64,000 nucleotides of DNA from an uncultured Ilyobacter sp. (GTDB taxonomy: Bacteria; Fusobacteriota; Fusobacteriia; Fusobacteriales; Fusobacteriaceae): NCBI RefSeq assembly GCF_963668515.1, contig NZ_OY764865.1, positions 310,001-374,000 on the forward strand, read 5' to 3'. The notes under the pieces are model-generated. The model had not been told where the DNA came from. It saw only the letters and a program-made list of their open reading frames with translations, and searched no databases. Each line of letters opens with the position of its first letter. Positions within the stretch are counted from its first letter, which is position 1. Shown here in pieces: positions 25,762 through 33,577 of the stretch. Position numbers and translations under genes: made by a program.

Positions 25762-26880
25762 ATGAAAATACAGATGTATACTCAGAAACTGGTAGATTTA
25801 AAAGGATCCGACCTTCACCTAAAGGTAGGAATCAGACCTGTAATAAGGGTAAACGGTGAGCTGGTTTATCTCGAAGGAGAAACTATAACAAAAGAATATA
25901 TGGAAGAGCTGATCGCTCCCCTCATGAACCCTAAGAGAGAAAAAGAACTAAAAGAGGAGCTTACCACTGACTTTGCCTATGCAGTTCCAGGTCTTGCAAG
26001 ATTCAGAGTAAACCTTTCCTATCAGAGAGGGTCATATATGATGGTAATGAGAATGATCTCCAATGATTCTCCTGATATTGAGGACCTCAATCTTCCACCC
26101 TCACTTAAGGATATCGTCGATGTAAAAAACGGCCTTATCCTCGTGACGGGGGCCACAGGAAGTGGTAAGTCTACAACAGTTGCCGCTATGATAAACTTTA
26201 TCAACAGCCACTATACTAAAAACATAATAACCATAGAGGATCCTATAGAGTATCTTTTTAAGGATAAAACCTGTATTGTAGCACAGAAGGAGATCGGTTC
26301 AGATGTGGTATCCTTTGAATCTGCCCTCAAGTACGTATTGAGGCAGGACCCAGACGTAATCTTCCTAGGAGAGCTAAGAGACAGGGAAACCATGGAGGCT
26401 GCCATAAAAGCCTCTGAGACTGGACACCTTGTTATCTCTACTCTTCATACCATCAATGCATATCAGACAATCTCTAGAATAATAGACTTCTTCCCAGAAG
26501 AGAGGCACAAGCAGATCAGATATCAGCTTTCTGAAAATATCAGAGGAATAATCTCTCAGAGACTGGTTCCCACTGTAGACAACAAAAGAAGGGCCGCCAA
26601 TGAAGTCATGATAAACTCCCCTACCATAAGAGAACTCATTCTCACAAGTGAGGGAACTGCTGAAATACCAAGGTATATTGCCGACGGAAAAGACAGCAAC
26701 GGAATGCAGACCTTTGACCAGTCTCTTATTGAGCTTTATAACGCAGGGATAATAACGTATGAAACTGCCCTTAAATTTGCAACAGTTAAGAAGGATATCG
26801 AGCTTCTGAGAAGAGGTGTAAGCTTCTCTTCCATGGCAGATATGTTCAATGAAATGGTTGAAGAAAACCAAAAAATATAG
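25762..26880 (+). CDS. pilT: PilT-type twitching motility / secretion ATPase
   Basis: A 372-residue hexameric ATPase that powers type IV pilus retraction. It shows an N-terminal PAS-like domain (SDLHLKVGIRPVIRVNG), Walker A GATGSGKST, Asp box ITIEDPIEYL, Walker B DPDVIFLGELRD and His box GHLVISTLHT, which place it with PilT/PilU rather than PilB, which carries additional cysteines. The ATG follows GGAGG; an in-frame TTG twelve bases earlier overlaps that site. No other pilus gene is in the window, and the neighbours are recG and proS, so it is an isolated pil gene here. Confidence 0.92.
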   Translation: MKIQMYTQKLVDLKGSDLHLKVGIRPVIRVNGELVYLEGETITKEYMEELIAPLMNPKREKELKEELTTDFAYAVPGLARFRVNLSYQRGSYMMVMRMISNDSPDIEDLNLPPSLKDIVDVKNGLILVTGATGSGKSTTVAAMINFINSHYTKNIITIEDPIEYLFKDKTCIVAQKEIGSDVVSFESALKYVLRQDPDVIFLGELRDRETMEAAIKASETGHLVISTLHTINAYQTISRIIDFFPEERHKQIRYQLSENIRGIISQRLVPTVDNKRRAANEVMINSPTIRELILTSEGTAEIPRYIADGKDSNGMQTFDQSLIELYNAGIITYETALKFATVKKDIELLRRGVSFSSMADMFNEMVEENQKI

Positions 26881-26951
26881 TATACTGGCTAGGTTAAACT
26901 CAAAATTTATAAAGTGTTTTACATACATAATTTAGAAACGGAGGGAAGGGA

Positions 26952-28664
26952 ATGAAATTTAGCAATCTTTACGTAAAGACGCTAAAAGAGACCCCTAAAG
27001 ATGCAGAGGTAATCAGTCATAAATTAATGCTCAGAGCAGGAATGATAAAAAAACTAGCCAGTGGTGTTTATACTTACCTACCTTTAGGATATAAGGCGCT
27101 TAGAAAAGTTGAAAAAATTGTAAGAGAAGAGATGGAAAGAGCCGGGTCCCAGGAGATATTCATGCCGGTACTTCAGCCAGCTGAAATATGGCAGGAATCA
27201 GGAAGATGGGATACTATGGGTCCTGAGATGATGAGAATAAAAGACAGACACGACAGAGAGTTTGTCCTAGGACCAACTCATGAAGAGGTCATAACCGATA
27301 TCGTAAGAAATGATATCTCTTCATATAAGTCCCTTCCAATGAACCTCTATCAGATACAGACAAAATTCAGAGATGAAAGAAGACCTAGATTTGGTCTCAT
27401 GAGAAGCAGAGAGTTTTTGATGAAAGATGCCTATTCTTTCCACGGGTCTGAAGAGTGTCTGGATAATGAATTTGAAAAGATGAAGGGAGCCTACACTAGA
27501 ATCTTTGAAAGATGCGGACTGAAATTCAGGTCTGTAGAAGCAGATTCCGGGGCTATAGGTGGATCTGGTTCCCAGGAATTCCACGTCCTTGCAGAATCTG
27601 GTGAAGATGAGATAATCTACTGTGACTCATGTGGATATGCTGCAAATCTTGAGAAAGCAGAAAGTATAGCATTTGTTCCTGAATACGAGAAGGAGTTAAT
27701 GCAGGCAGAACTTCTAGATACTCCAAACATCTCAAAAATAGAGGATATAGCCGAACATCTAGGTATCGAAACATCCCAGACTGTAAAGGCTATTATATTT
27801 AAAGATATAGGCTCTGAGAAGATATATATGGTCCTTATAAGGGGGGACTATGAAATAAATGAAGTTAAACTGAAAAACCTGCTTGATGCGACTGAATTGG
27901 TTATGCTCACAGACTCTGAACTTGAAGATCTGAACCTAAAAAAGGGATATATGGGGCCATACAATTTAGATGCTGACAACATTATCCTAGTCGCTGATGA
28001 AACTGTCATTAAGATAGTGAACCACACAGCAGGTGGAAACAAAATGGACACACACTATATAAATGTCAACTATGGAAGAGATTACGAGGCTGATATCATA
28101 GGAGATATCAGAACTGTAAAAAAAGATGAGGGATGTCCTAGATGTTCCGGTACTTTAAGCAGTGCCAGAGGTATCGAAACTGGACACGTATTCAAGTTGG
28201 GGACAAAATACTCAGAATCTATGAAAGCAACTTTCCTTGATGTAAATGGAAAGAGCAATGTAATGATGATGGGGTGCTATGGTATAGGGGTTTCTCGTAC
28301 AACTGCCGCAGCCATAGAGCAAAACTATGATGAAAACGGAATAATCTGGCCATCTTCAATAGCCCCATATGTCGTAGATGTAGTACCTGCAAACATGAAG
28401 AATAAGGATCAGGTTAGCCTTGGAGAAAAGGTCTATGACGAACTTCTTGAAGCGGGAATAGACACAGTGCTAGATGACAGAAATGAAAGACCTGGATTCA
28501 AATTCAAAGATGCAGACCTTATAGGCTTCCCTTTCAAAGTTGTTTCTGGAAAACAGGCAGCAGAAGGTATCTTGGAAATTAAAATAAGAAGAACCGGTGA
28601 AACACTGGATGTAAAAACTGAAGATGTTGTAACCACTATAAAAGAACTGATGAAAAAATACTAA
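26952..28664 (+). CDS. proS: Prolyl-tRNA synthetase
   Basis: A 570-residue bacterial-type ProRS, charging tRNA-Pro. The class II core has motif 2 RDERRPRFGLMRSREFLMKD; between motifs 2 and 3 lies the editing insertion domain (about 220-380), including the nucleotide-proof segment TAGGNKMDTHY; motif 3 is around MGCYGIGVSRTTAAAIEQ; the anticodon-binding domain is C-terminal. The ATG has GGAGGGAAGGG before it. It follows pilT by about 70 bases and ends in its own strong terminator. Unlike thrS, I see no leader peptide ahead of it. Confidence 0.97.
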   Translation: MKFSNLYVKTLKETPKDAEVISHKLMLRAGMIKKLASGVYTYLPLGYKALRKVEKIVREEMERAGSQEIFMPVLQPAEIWQESGRWDTMGPEMMRIKDRHDREFVLGPTHEEVITDIVRNDISSYKSLPMNLYQIQTKFRDERRPRFGLMRSREFLMKDAYSFHGSEECLDNEFEKMKGAYTRIFERCGLKFRSVEADSGAIGGSGSQEFHVLAESGEDEIIYCDSCGYAANLEKAESIAFVPEYEKELMQAELLDTPNISKIEDIAEHLGIETSQTVKAIIFKDIGSEKIYMVLIRGDYEINEVKLKNLLDATELVMLTDSELEDLNLKKGYMGPYNLDADNIILVADETVIKIVNHTAGGNKMDTHYINVNYGRDYEADIIGDIRTVKKDEGCPRCSGTLSSARGIETGHVFKLGTKYSESMKATFLDVNGKSNVMMMGCYGIGVSRTTAAAIEQNYDENGIIWPSSIAPYVVDVVPANMKNKDQVSLGEKVYDELLEAGIDTVLDDRNERPGFKFKDADLIGFPFKVVSGKQAAEGILEIKIRRTGETLDVKTEDVVTTIKELMKKY

Positions 28665-28678
28665 TACAAAAACAGCAT

Positions 28679-28707
28679 GAGACGGCTTTGGGCCGTCTCT
28701 TTTTTTA
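28679..28707 (+). terminator. proS terminator
   Basis: Perfect stem GAGACGGC / GCCGTCTC with loop TTTGG and seven T. Confidence 0.93.
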
Positions 28708-28716
28708 ATAATAAAA

Positions 28717-28749
28717 AAAATAAAAAGACCTGTAGTTTACAAGTCTTTT
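28717..28749 (-). terminator. yebC terminator
   Basis: On the minus strand AAAAGAC...GTCTTTT with inner TGTA/TACA pairing, followed by a long T-rich tract. Confidence 0.75.
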
Positions 28750-28756
28750 CATAGGT

Positions 28757-29509
28757 TTATCCCATTATTTTTTCCATTATTTCATCTGGAATGTCAAAGT
28801 TTGAATAAACATCATCTACGTCATCTATATCTTCTAAGGCTTCATAAAGAGCAAAAACTTTTTTGGCTATATCTTCATCTGTTATCTCCACCCTATTTTC
28901 AGGAATCATAGTTACCTCTGCTTCCTCATACTTATATCCGGCTTCTACAAGAGAATCTAAAACAGTCTGAAAATCTGCCGGGTCTGTGATAACTTCAAAA
29001 GTCTCATCTTCACGCTTTACATCCTCAGCACCTGCTTCTAGTGCAGTCATCATAAGCTCCTCTTCATCCACTCCCGCAGCTGGTATCTCTATAAGACCAT
29101 TTTTATTAAACATCCACGCTACAGCCCCGTCTGATCCTAGATTACCTCCTCTTTTAGAAAAAGTGGATCTCACTGAAGATGCCGATCTGTTTTTGTTGTC
29201 AGTAACTACGTCTACTATGAAGGCGGTTCCTGAAGGCCCGTACCCCTCATATCTTATCTCTACGTACTCAACCCCTTCAAGCTCTCCGGTACCTTTTTTT
29301 ATCGCTCTCTCTATATTATCTTTAGGCATATTTCCTGCTCTTGCTTTATCCAAGGCCAGTCTCAGTCTAGGGTTGAAGTTTATATCTCCTCCCCCTTCTT
29401 TTGCAGATATTGTCAGTTCTTTCCCAAGTTTTGTAAATAATTTTGCCCTTTTCTTATCCTGAGCACCTTTTCTATGCTTTATATTCGACCATTTACTGTG
29501 TCCTGCCAC
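28757..29509 (-). CDS. yebC: YebC/PmpR family regulator
   Basis: A 250-residue member of the YebC/TACO1 family, long annotated as transcription regulators; recent work links them to relief of ribosome stalling on proline stretches. The N terminus AGHSKWSNIKHRKGAQDKKR and the acidic middle and C-terminal domains are highly typical. Translation begins at GTG after GGGAGG. It converges with proS, which is notable given the proline-stalling role but may be chance. Own promoter and terminator. Confidence 0.95.
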   Translation of the reverse strand: MAGHSKWSNIKHRKGAQDKKRAKLFTKLGKELTISAKEGGGDINFNPRLRLALDKARAGNMPKDNIERAIKKGTGELEGVEYVEIRYEGYGPSGTAFIVDVVTDNKNRSASSVRSTFSKRGGNLGSDGAVAWMFNKNGLIEIPAAGVDEEELMMTALEAGAEDVKREDETFEVITDPADFQTVLDSLVEAGYKYEEAEVTMIPENRVEITDEDIAKKVFALYEALEDIDDVDDVYSNFDIPDEIMEKIMG

Positions 29510-29546
29510 GATAATACCTCCCGATTTTATTTAAAATTCACTAAAT

Positions 29547-29575
29547 ATTTTATCATATCGTTTTTTATTTTTCAA
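29547..29575 (-). promoter_or_regulatory. yebC promoter
   Basis: TTGAAA, 17 bases, TAAAAT on the minus strand. Confidence 0.75.
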
Positions 29576-29634
29576 CTTATCGAAAACTTATTTAATTTTA
29601 TAGCTAGGTAGATCAAAGTTTAATTTTTAATTGA

Positions 29635-29663
29635 ACAAAAAGTCCTGCATATGCAGGACCGAT
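29635..29663 (-). terminator. Terminator of the walJ-UDG operon
   Basis: Perfect palindrome GTCCTGC-ATAT-GCAGGAC followed on the minus strand by five T and more. Confidence 0.85.
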
Positions 29664-29665
29664 TT

Positions 29666-30247
29666 TTAAAGCTCACTTTTTACCATTTTCAGATCATTCC
29701 AAAATTCCACAGCGGGTCTGGCTTTTTTCCCGTCTAGGCCTCTCACACGTTTTACATATCCCGGGTCATAGGTTGGAATTACTTTTATATTTCCCTCCCA
29801 GTTATAGACCTTGCCTCTCACATCGGATATATTTGATTCCTCATTGAGAAGCACAGCTACCACTTCTGGTCCTAAGGCCACGATTATCTTGGGCTTTATA
29901 AGGGCTATCTGCATATCCAGATACTCTCTCATAACTCCTTTTTCATCTTCAGATAGTTCTCTCCACCTCAAGATGCATTTGGAAATATTGGTTATGTAGT
30001 ATTTTTCAGGTGATAAATCTGCCAGATCGCAAAGCTTTATAAAAAATTCTCCGCTTGTCCCTGAAAGTACCCTCATATTTTCATCTTCAAAGAGATCTGG
30101 ATCGTCCCCTATAAACAAAATCTCTCCCTTTGTGTTCCCTCCTCCTAGAAGAAGTTTTCTGTCTTTGACCCCGTCCAATTTTGGCATTTTCATTCCGCCT
30201 AGGTCAAACTTTAGCTCTTCCCACAACTCTCTAATCTCCAATTTCAT
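29666..30247 (-). CDS. Uracil-DNA glycosylase-like protein, cysteine-poor
   Basis: A 193-residue protein of the UDG superfamily, closest in outline to family 4/5 enzymes: GEILFIGDDPDLFEDENM stands where the family has GEAPG, ITNISKCILR matches the ITNVVKC segment, followed by IKPKIIVALG and a late YDPGYVKR in place of HP(S/A)YLLR. Three of the four cysteines that hold the iron-sulfur cluster are missing and the late histidine is replaced, so activity is doubtful. The ATG at 30247 lies just past the walJ stop, with AAGG within the end of walJ; the two genes form one operon. Possible roles are altered base excision or binding without cutting. Confidence 0.7.
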   Translation of the reverse strand: MKLEIRELWEELKFDLGGMKMPKLDGVKDRKLLLGGGNTKGEILFIGDDPDLFEDENMRVLSGTSGEFFIKLCDLADLSPEKYYITNISKCILRWRELSEDEKGVMREYLDMQIALIKPKIIVALGPEVVAVLLNEESNISDVRGKVYNWEGNIKVIPTYDPGYVKRVRGLDGKKARPAVEFWNDLKMVKSEL

Positions 30248-30252
30248 CACCA

Positions 30253-31029
30253 CTATACCTTAAATATATTTGTGTTCTTTTCCTGATATGCTATCTCAAT
30301 CTCAACCTCTATACACTGCCTCTTAAGTTCATCTCTCACAGTATTTATAGCTGTTTCATAGCTATTGCTGTCCCGGCTCACATGGGCAAGATAGACTTTT
30401 TCAAGTCCCGGATGATTTATATCCCCTATAAACTTGGCTGCATCTATATTTGACAGATGGCCGTTTCTTCCCTTGACCCTGGCCTTTAAGTCCCAAGGAT
30501 AGGAGCAGCTCATAAGCATCTGATAGTCATAGTTGCATTCGATCACCACTATGTTTACATCTCTAAAGTGTTCTCTAACTATATTATTTATATATCCTAT
30601 ATCTGTTGAAATAGCCAGTTTTTTCCCACGACTGTTTTCCACCTTGAATCCTATGGTTCTCTCTGCATCATGCATCACATCGAAGGGAGTCACCTTAACA
30701 CTATCTATCAGCCTGAAATTTCCATCTATAAGTCTGAGATTTTTTTCTGAGATCTTCCCCAGTTTTTCTGCACAGATCCTGTAACTTTCAGAAGTAATAT
30801 ATATGGGGATATTGTACTTTCTAGATAAAACACCCGCTCCTAGTATATGGTCTAAATGCTCATGGGTGATAAGCAGAGCCCCTAACTCTTCTATGTTTTC
30901 TCCTATAAGTTCAAGCTTTTCTTTTATTTTCTTGCCGCTAAAACCTGCGTCTATTAAAAATTTAAATCCGTCAACTTCCAGAAAGGTAGCATTTCCAGAA
31001 CTACCACTTCCCAGTATAGATATTTTCAT
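30253..31029 (-). CDS. walJ: Metallo-beta-lactamase-fold hydrolase, WalJ/YycJ type
   Basis: A 258-residue MBL-fold protein starting MKISILGSGSSGNATFLEVD and carrying the zinc motif THEHLDH, then STDIGY and a late AHVSRDSN, all typical of YycJ/WalJ. In Firmicutes it links cell-wall signalling with DNA repair and has been reported as a 5'-to-3' exonuclease; here the role is inferred. The chosen ATG follows AGAGGGG; an upstream in-frame extension of ten codons has no ribosome site. It heads an operon with the UDG-like gene, which supports a DNA-repair context. Confidence 0.9.
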   Translation of the reverse strand: MKISILGSGSSGNATFLEVDGFKFLIDAGFSGKKIKEKLELIGENIEELGALLITHEHLDHILGAGVLSRKYNIPIYITSESYRICAEKLGKISEKNLRLIDGNFRLIDSVKVTPFDVMHDAERTIGFKVENSRGKKLAISTDIGYINNIVREHFRDVNIVVIECNYDYQMLMSCSYPWDLKARVKGRNGHLSNIDAAKFIGDINHPGLEKVYLAHVSRDSNSYETAINTVRDELKRQCIEVEIEIAYQEKNTNIFKV

Positions 31030-31073
31030 ATGATTTTTCCCCTCTAAACTCCTACTCAAAAAATAAAAAAAGC

Positions 31074-31090
31074 AAGTAGGGTTACTACTT
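31074..31090. promoter_or_regulatory. Inverted repeat at the walJ start site
   Basis: AAGTAG-GGTTA-CTACTT, placed next to the -10 box at the expected transcription start. A possible operator; on the minus strand the T-rich DNA behind it also looks like a terminator, but the hairpin would be at the very 5' end. Confidence 0.35.
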
Positions 31091-31119
31091 ACTATATATT
31101 AAGATTTTTATTTTGTCAA
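31091..31119 (-). promoter_or_regulatory. walJ promoter
   Basis: TTGACA, 17 bases, TATAGT on the minus strand, about 60 bases before walJ. Confidence 0.85.
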
Positions 31120-31181
31120 ACTGTGAAACTTTAGAAAAATCAATCTCTGAAAGATACAGCATCCCCACGAGTACAATGAGT

Positions 31182-31388
31182 CTAACAGTAGTTATGGCTG
31201 CTCCTCCTGTTAAATATTTTTTCTAATGTCTTAAAAGTTTCATCAAGGTAGTGGGTTTTTAGTCTTATTCTTTTATTTTCAAGGGAAAAGGTAACTATAA
31301 AGAGATCATCGTGTTTTTCAATATCACACTCTAAAATCATCGTATTAAAAGATACCAGCCATTTTTCATTTTTTATTCTGATTTTCAA
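31182..31388 (-). CDS. Small uncharacterised protein (68 aa)
   Basis: I do not recognise this protein. It starts at TTG (MKIRIKNEKWLVSF) behind AAGGTGGTGGG, or at a GTG four codons earlier that overlaps the ribosome site. The sequence alternates charged and hydrophobic residues in a way that suggests a small beta-rich domain, with an internal LKTHYLDETFKTLEKIF helix and one Cys at each end region. Support for it being real is a perfect consensus promoter (TTGACA-17-TATAAT) about 45 bases upstream. It is divergent from the S24 repressor gene at 31559, an arrangement often seen for a regulator and a target. Confidence 0.6.
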   Translation of the reverse strand: MKIRIKNEKWLVSFNTMILECDIEKHDDLFIVTFSLENKRIRLKTHYLDETFKTLEKIFNRRSSHNYC

Positions 31389-31431
31389 AACACCCACCAC
31401 CTTAAATAATTATCTATATTTATATATAATT

Positions 31432-31460
31432 ATTATAGCTTTCTTATCTATGATTGTCAA
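31432..31460 (-). promoter_or_regulatory. Promoter of the small gene (perfect consensus)
   Basis: TTGACA, 17 bases, TATAAT on the minus strand. Confidence 0.88.
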
Positions 31461-31498
31461 TAGTTTTATGTTTTCTAACTCTGACCACATATAAAAAC

Positions 31499-31527
31499 TT
31501 GAAAATACCAGGGAAAAATACTATACT
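31499..31527 (+). promoter_or_regulatory. Promoter of the S24 repressor
   Basis: TTGAAA, 17 bases, TATACT. The -10 box is overlapped by an inverted repeat. Confidence 0.8.
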
Positions 31528-31540
31528 TAACTATAAGTAT
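31523..31540. promoter_or_regulatory. Candidate autoregulatory operator
   Basis: ATACTTA-ACTA-TAAGTAT, a perfect 7-4-7 inverted repeat covering the -10 box and start point of the S24 repressor gene. Confidence 0.65.
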
Positions 31541-31558
31541 GTATAAGGAGATGAGAAT

Positions 31559-32257
31559 ATGGATTTTAAAAAATTCCTTAAAGATAGAAGAAAAAATTTG
31601 GGGTACAGTCAGAATAAGTTCGCAAAGTCTATAGGAATAACCCAATCCTATTTCAACACCATCGAGAGGGGAGAGGTAAAAAATCCACCCAGCGAAGAAG
31701 TTTTAGACAAAATAGCAGAGGGACTTCAGCTAAATGAAAAAGAAACTGAAACGCTGAAATACCTTGCTGCCCTAGAAAGAACACCGGATATTATAATGAA
31801 GGAACTTTCAAAACTAAAAAAAGAGCTTACTTCGGTAGAAGCTATGAAGGGAAACACTGACCTAAAGGAAAGCCTCCCTCTGATAAAGGGAATACCGGTA
31901 TATGAGAGAATAAGTGCAGGTATAGGGGCGATAAACGACGGAGAAGTTACAGACTATTTATCCATCCCAGGGATAAAAAATGCCCAGGAAGTCTTTGCTG
32001 TAAATGTTTGGGGTGACTCTATGGAGCCAAATATAAAAGACGGCTCTGTAATTATATGCAGAAAGGATGTTGAGATCAGAGACGGAGAGATCGGGGCTTT
32101 TTTATTGAATGATGAAGCCTATGTGAAAAGAATAAAAGTGACCAGCCAGTATGTGGCCCTCATGAGTGACAATCCAAATTATCCTCCTATTTTTATCGGA
32201 CCTGGAGAAAATCTGATAGCTGTAGGAAAAGTTATAAAAGTATTGAGTGATATATAA
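31559..32257 (+). CDS. XRE/LexA-type repressor with S24 autoprotease domain
   Basis: A 232-residue regulator with an N-terminal Cro/CI-type helix-turn-helix (about 5-60; SQNKFAKSIGITQSYFNTIE) and a C-terminal LexA/UmuD-like serine protease. The catalytic pair is Ser154 (in GDSMEP) and Lys190 (in AYVKRIKV), with a possible Ala120-Gly121 cleavage bond (ERISAGIGA). It should be cleaved when RecA filaments or another signal appear, relieving repression. HTH type is phage-CI-like rather than LexA-like. ATG after AAGGAG. A palindrome over its -10 box suggests autorepression. No phage genes are near, so it is either the host SOS regulator or a domesticated one. Confidence 0.88.
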   Translation: MDFKKFLKDRRKNLGYSQNKFAKSIGITQSYFNTIERGEVKNPPSEEVLDKIAEGLQLNEKETETLKYLAALERTPDIIMKELSKLKKELTSVEAMKGNTDLKESLPLIKGIPVYERISAGIGAINDGEVTDYLSIPGIKNAQEVFAVNVWGDSMEPNIKDGSVIICRKDVEIRDGEIGAFLLNDEAYVKRIKVTSQYVALMSDNPNYPPIFIGPGENLIAVGKVIKVLSDI

Positions 32258-32329
32258 AAAAACAGGTATTCAAAACCGGACTTACCTCCTAGGAGATAAT
32301 CAATCCAATCTTGAATACCTGTTTTTTTA
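32256..32329. terminator. Long-loop bidirectional terminator after the S24 gene
   Basis: Six A then CAGGTATTCAA pairs with TTGAATACCTG and seven T; the 37-base loop holds the palindrome CTCCTAGGAG. The stem extends through the A/T tracts. Unusually large for a simple terminator. Confidence 0.75.
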
Positions 32330-32508
32330 CCCGCTTTAGTAAGATTATGTTGTGTTTTAACAGGCGAGTTTTTCAATAAAAATACAAAGTGTAACTTCAG
32401 AATACTGGCTCTCAGTTATCCCAGCTTGATCCCATTCCTAATAAAAAGACTATCATTTTAAATATATTTTGTCAATAGATAATGTTATTTTTTTATTAAA
32501 AAAATAAA
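32330..32508. other. Intergenic spacer before DMT permease
   Basis: I see no gene or clear RNA here between the S24 terminator and the permease promoter. Confidence 0.4.
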
Positions 32509-32537
32509 TTGACTTCTCATAAGTTAGAAACTACAAT
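32509..32537 (+). promoter_or_regulatory. DMT permease promoter
   Basis: TTGACT, 17 bases, TACAAT, about 65 bases before the start codon. Confidence 0.7.
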
Positions 32538-32603
32538 GATTTGTGAACTTTATGTTCATTTTTTTATTTTACCAAATATAATAACAATTTCTAGGAGGAT
32601 TTC

Positions 32604-33509
32604 ATGAATAAAAATCAAAAGAGTCTCTTAGCAGACAGTGCCCTTCTTCTTGTTGCCGTTATATGGGGTTCTGGATTCACAGCCACCCAGATGGCACTAG
32701 ACAGTGGCTTTCTCCCCTTTACCACAATGACAATCAGATTCGGAATCGCCGCAATTTTAATGAGCGTCATATTTATAAAAAAACTAAAAATGATCAACAA
32801 AGGAGATGTTGTGGCAGGTTCGGTGGTCGGTTTTTTTCTTTTTACGGCCTTTGCATCCCAGACAATAGGGCTTCAGTTTACGACTCCCTCAAAAAATGCC
32901 TTTCTCACAGCTAGCAACGTGATTTTAGTCCCCTTTATTTACTGGTTTATGACCAAGAAAAAACCTGATACCTCCTCTGTCGTAGCTGCTTTTATTTGTG
33001 TTTTCGGCATACCTTTTATCTCCCTGGGAAAAGATCTGACTCTTGGAATAGGAGATTCCCTGTCTCTGCTTTGTGCCCTATTGTTTGCCTTCCATATAAG
33101 TTCTACAGGTTTTTATGGCCAGAAGGTGGATACCACGGTGCTTTCTGTTACCCAAATGTGGTTTGCAGCTATTCTATCCTTTATAGGGGCTTTTTTCACA
33201 GAAAGTTTGCCTCATTCGGTACCTGTAAATGGTATATTATCCGTAATTTATATTGGGGTATTTGGCACCATGGTGGCTTTTTTTATACAGACCACAGCAC
33301 AAAAGTACACGACTCCTACAAAAACAGCTATTATACTTTCCACCGAAGCTCTTTTCGGAACTATCTTTTCAATCATAATTCTAAAGGAGATAATAACACT
33401 TAAGATGATAGTCGGAGGAATCTCCATATTTTTAGCAATAATTACAGCTGAAACAAAATGGAGCTTCCTTTATAAAAGAAAGGCAAAAATTGTAAAATCA
33501 GATCTTTGA
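32604..33509 (+). CDS. EamA/DMT-family permease
   Basis: A 301-residue inner-membrane transporter of the drug/metabolite (EamA) family with about ten hydrophobic helices in two repeated halves; the first half begins ALLLVAVIWGSGFTATQMA, a typical EamA opening, and the second ends in the STEALFGTIFSIIILKE motif. Such proteins export or import amino acids, nucleosides or other metabolites; the substrate is unknown. ATG after CTAGGAGGA. Transcribed alone, converging with the SPFH-NfeD pair. Confidence 0.9.
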   Translation: MNKNQKSLLADSALLLVAVIWGSGFTATQMALDSGFLPFTTMTIRFGIAAILMSVIFIKKLKMINKGDVVAGSVVGFFLFTAFASQTIGLQFTTPSKNAFLTASNVILVPFIYWFMTKKKPDTSSVVAAFICVFGIPFISLGKDLTLGIGDSLSLLCALLFAFHISSTGFYGQKVDTTVLSVTQMWFAAILSFIGAFFTESLPHSVPVNGILSVIYIGVFGTMVAFFIQTTAQKYTTPTKTAIILSTEALFGTIFSIIILKEIITLKMIVGGISIFLAIITAETKWSFLYKRKAKIVKSDL

Positions 33510-33537
33510 AAATAAATATTCTTATCAAAAAATAAAC

Positions 33538-33567
33538 AAAGCCTTCAGACTTAAGAAGGCCTTGTTT
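33538..33567. terminator. Hairpin between DMT permease and SPFH gene
   Basis: GCCTTC / GAAGGC stem (extending to AAGGCC) with an 8-base loop and a modest T tract. Likely a shared terminator for the convergent genes. Confidence 0.6.
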
Positions 33568-33577
33568 AAACCAAAGA

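Noticed and set aside
32179..32376. Open frame on the minus strand across the S24 terminator
   Set aside because: It overlaps the S24 gene end and the terminator stem and has no convincing start or protein-like composition.
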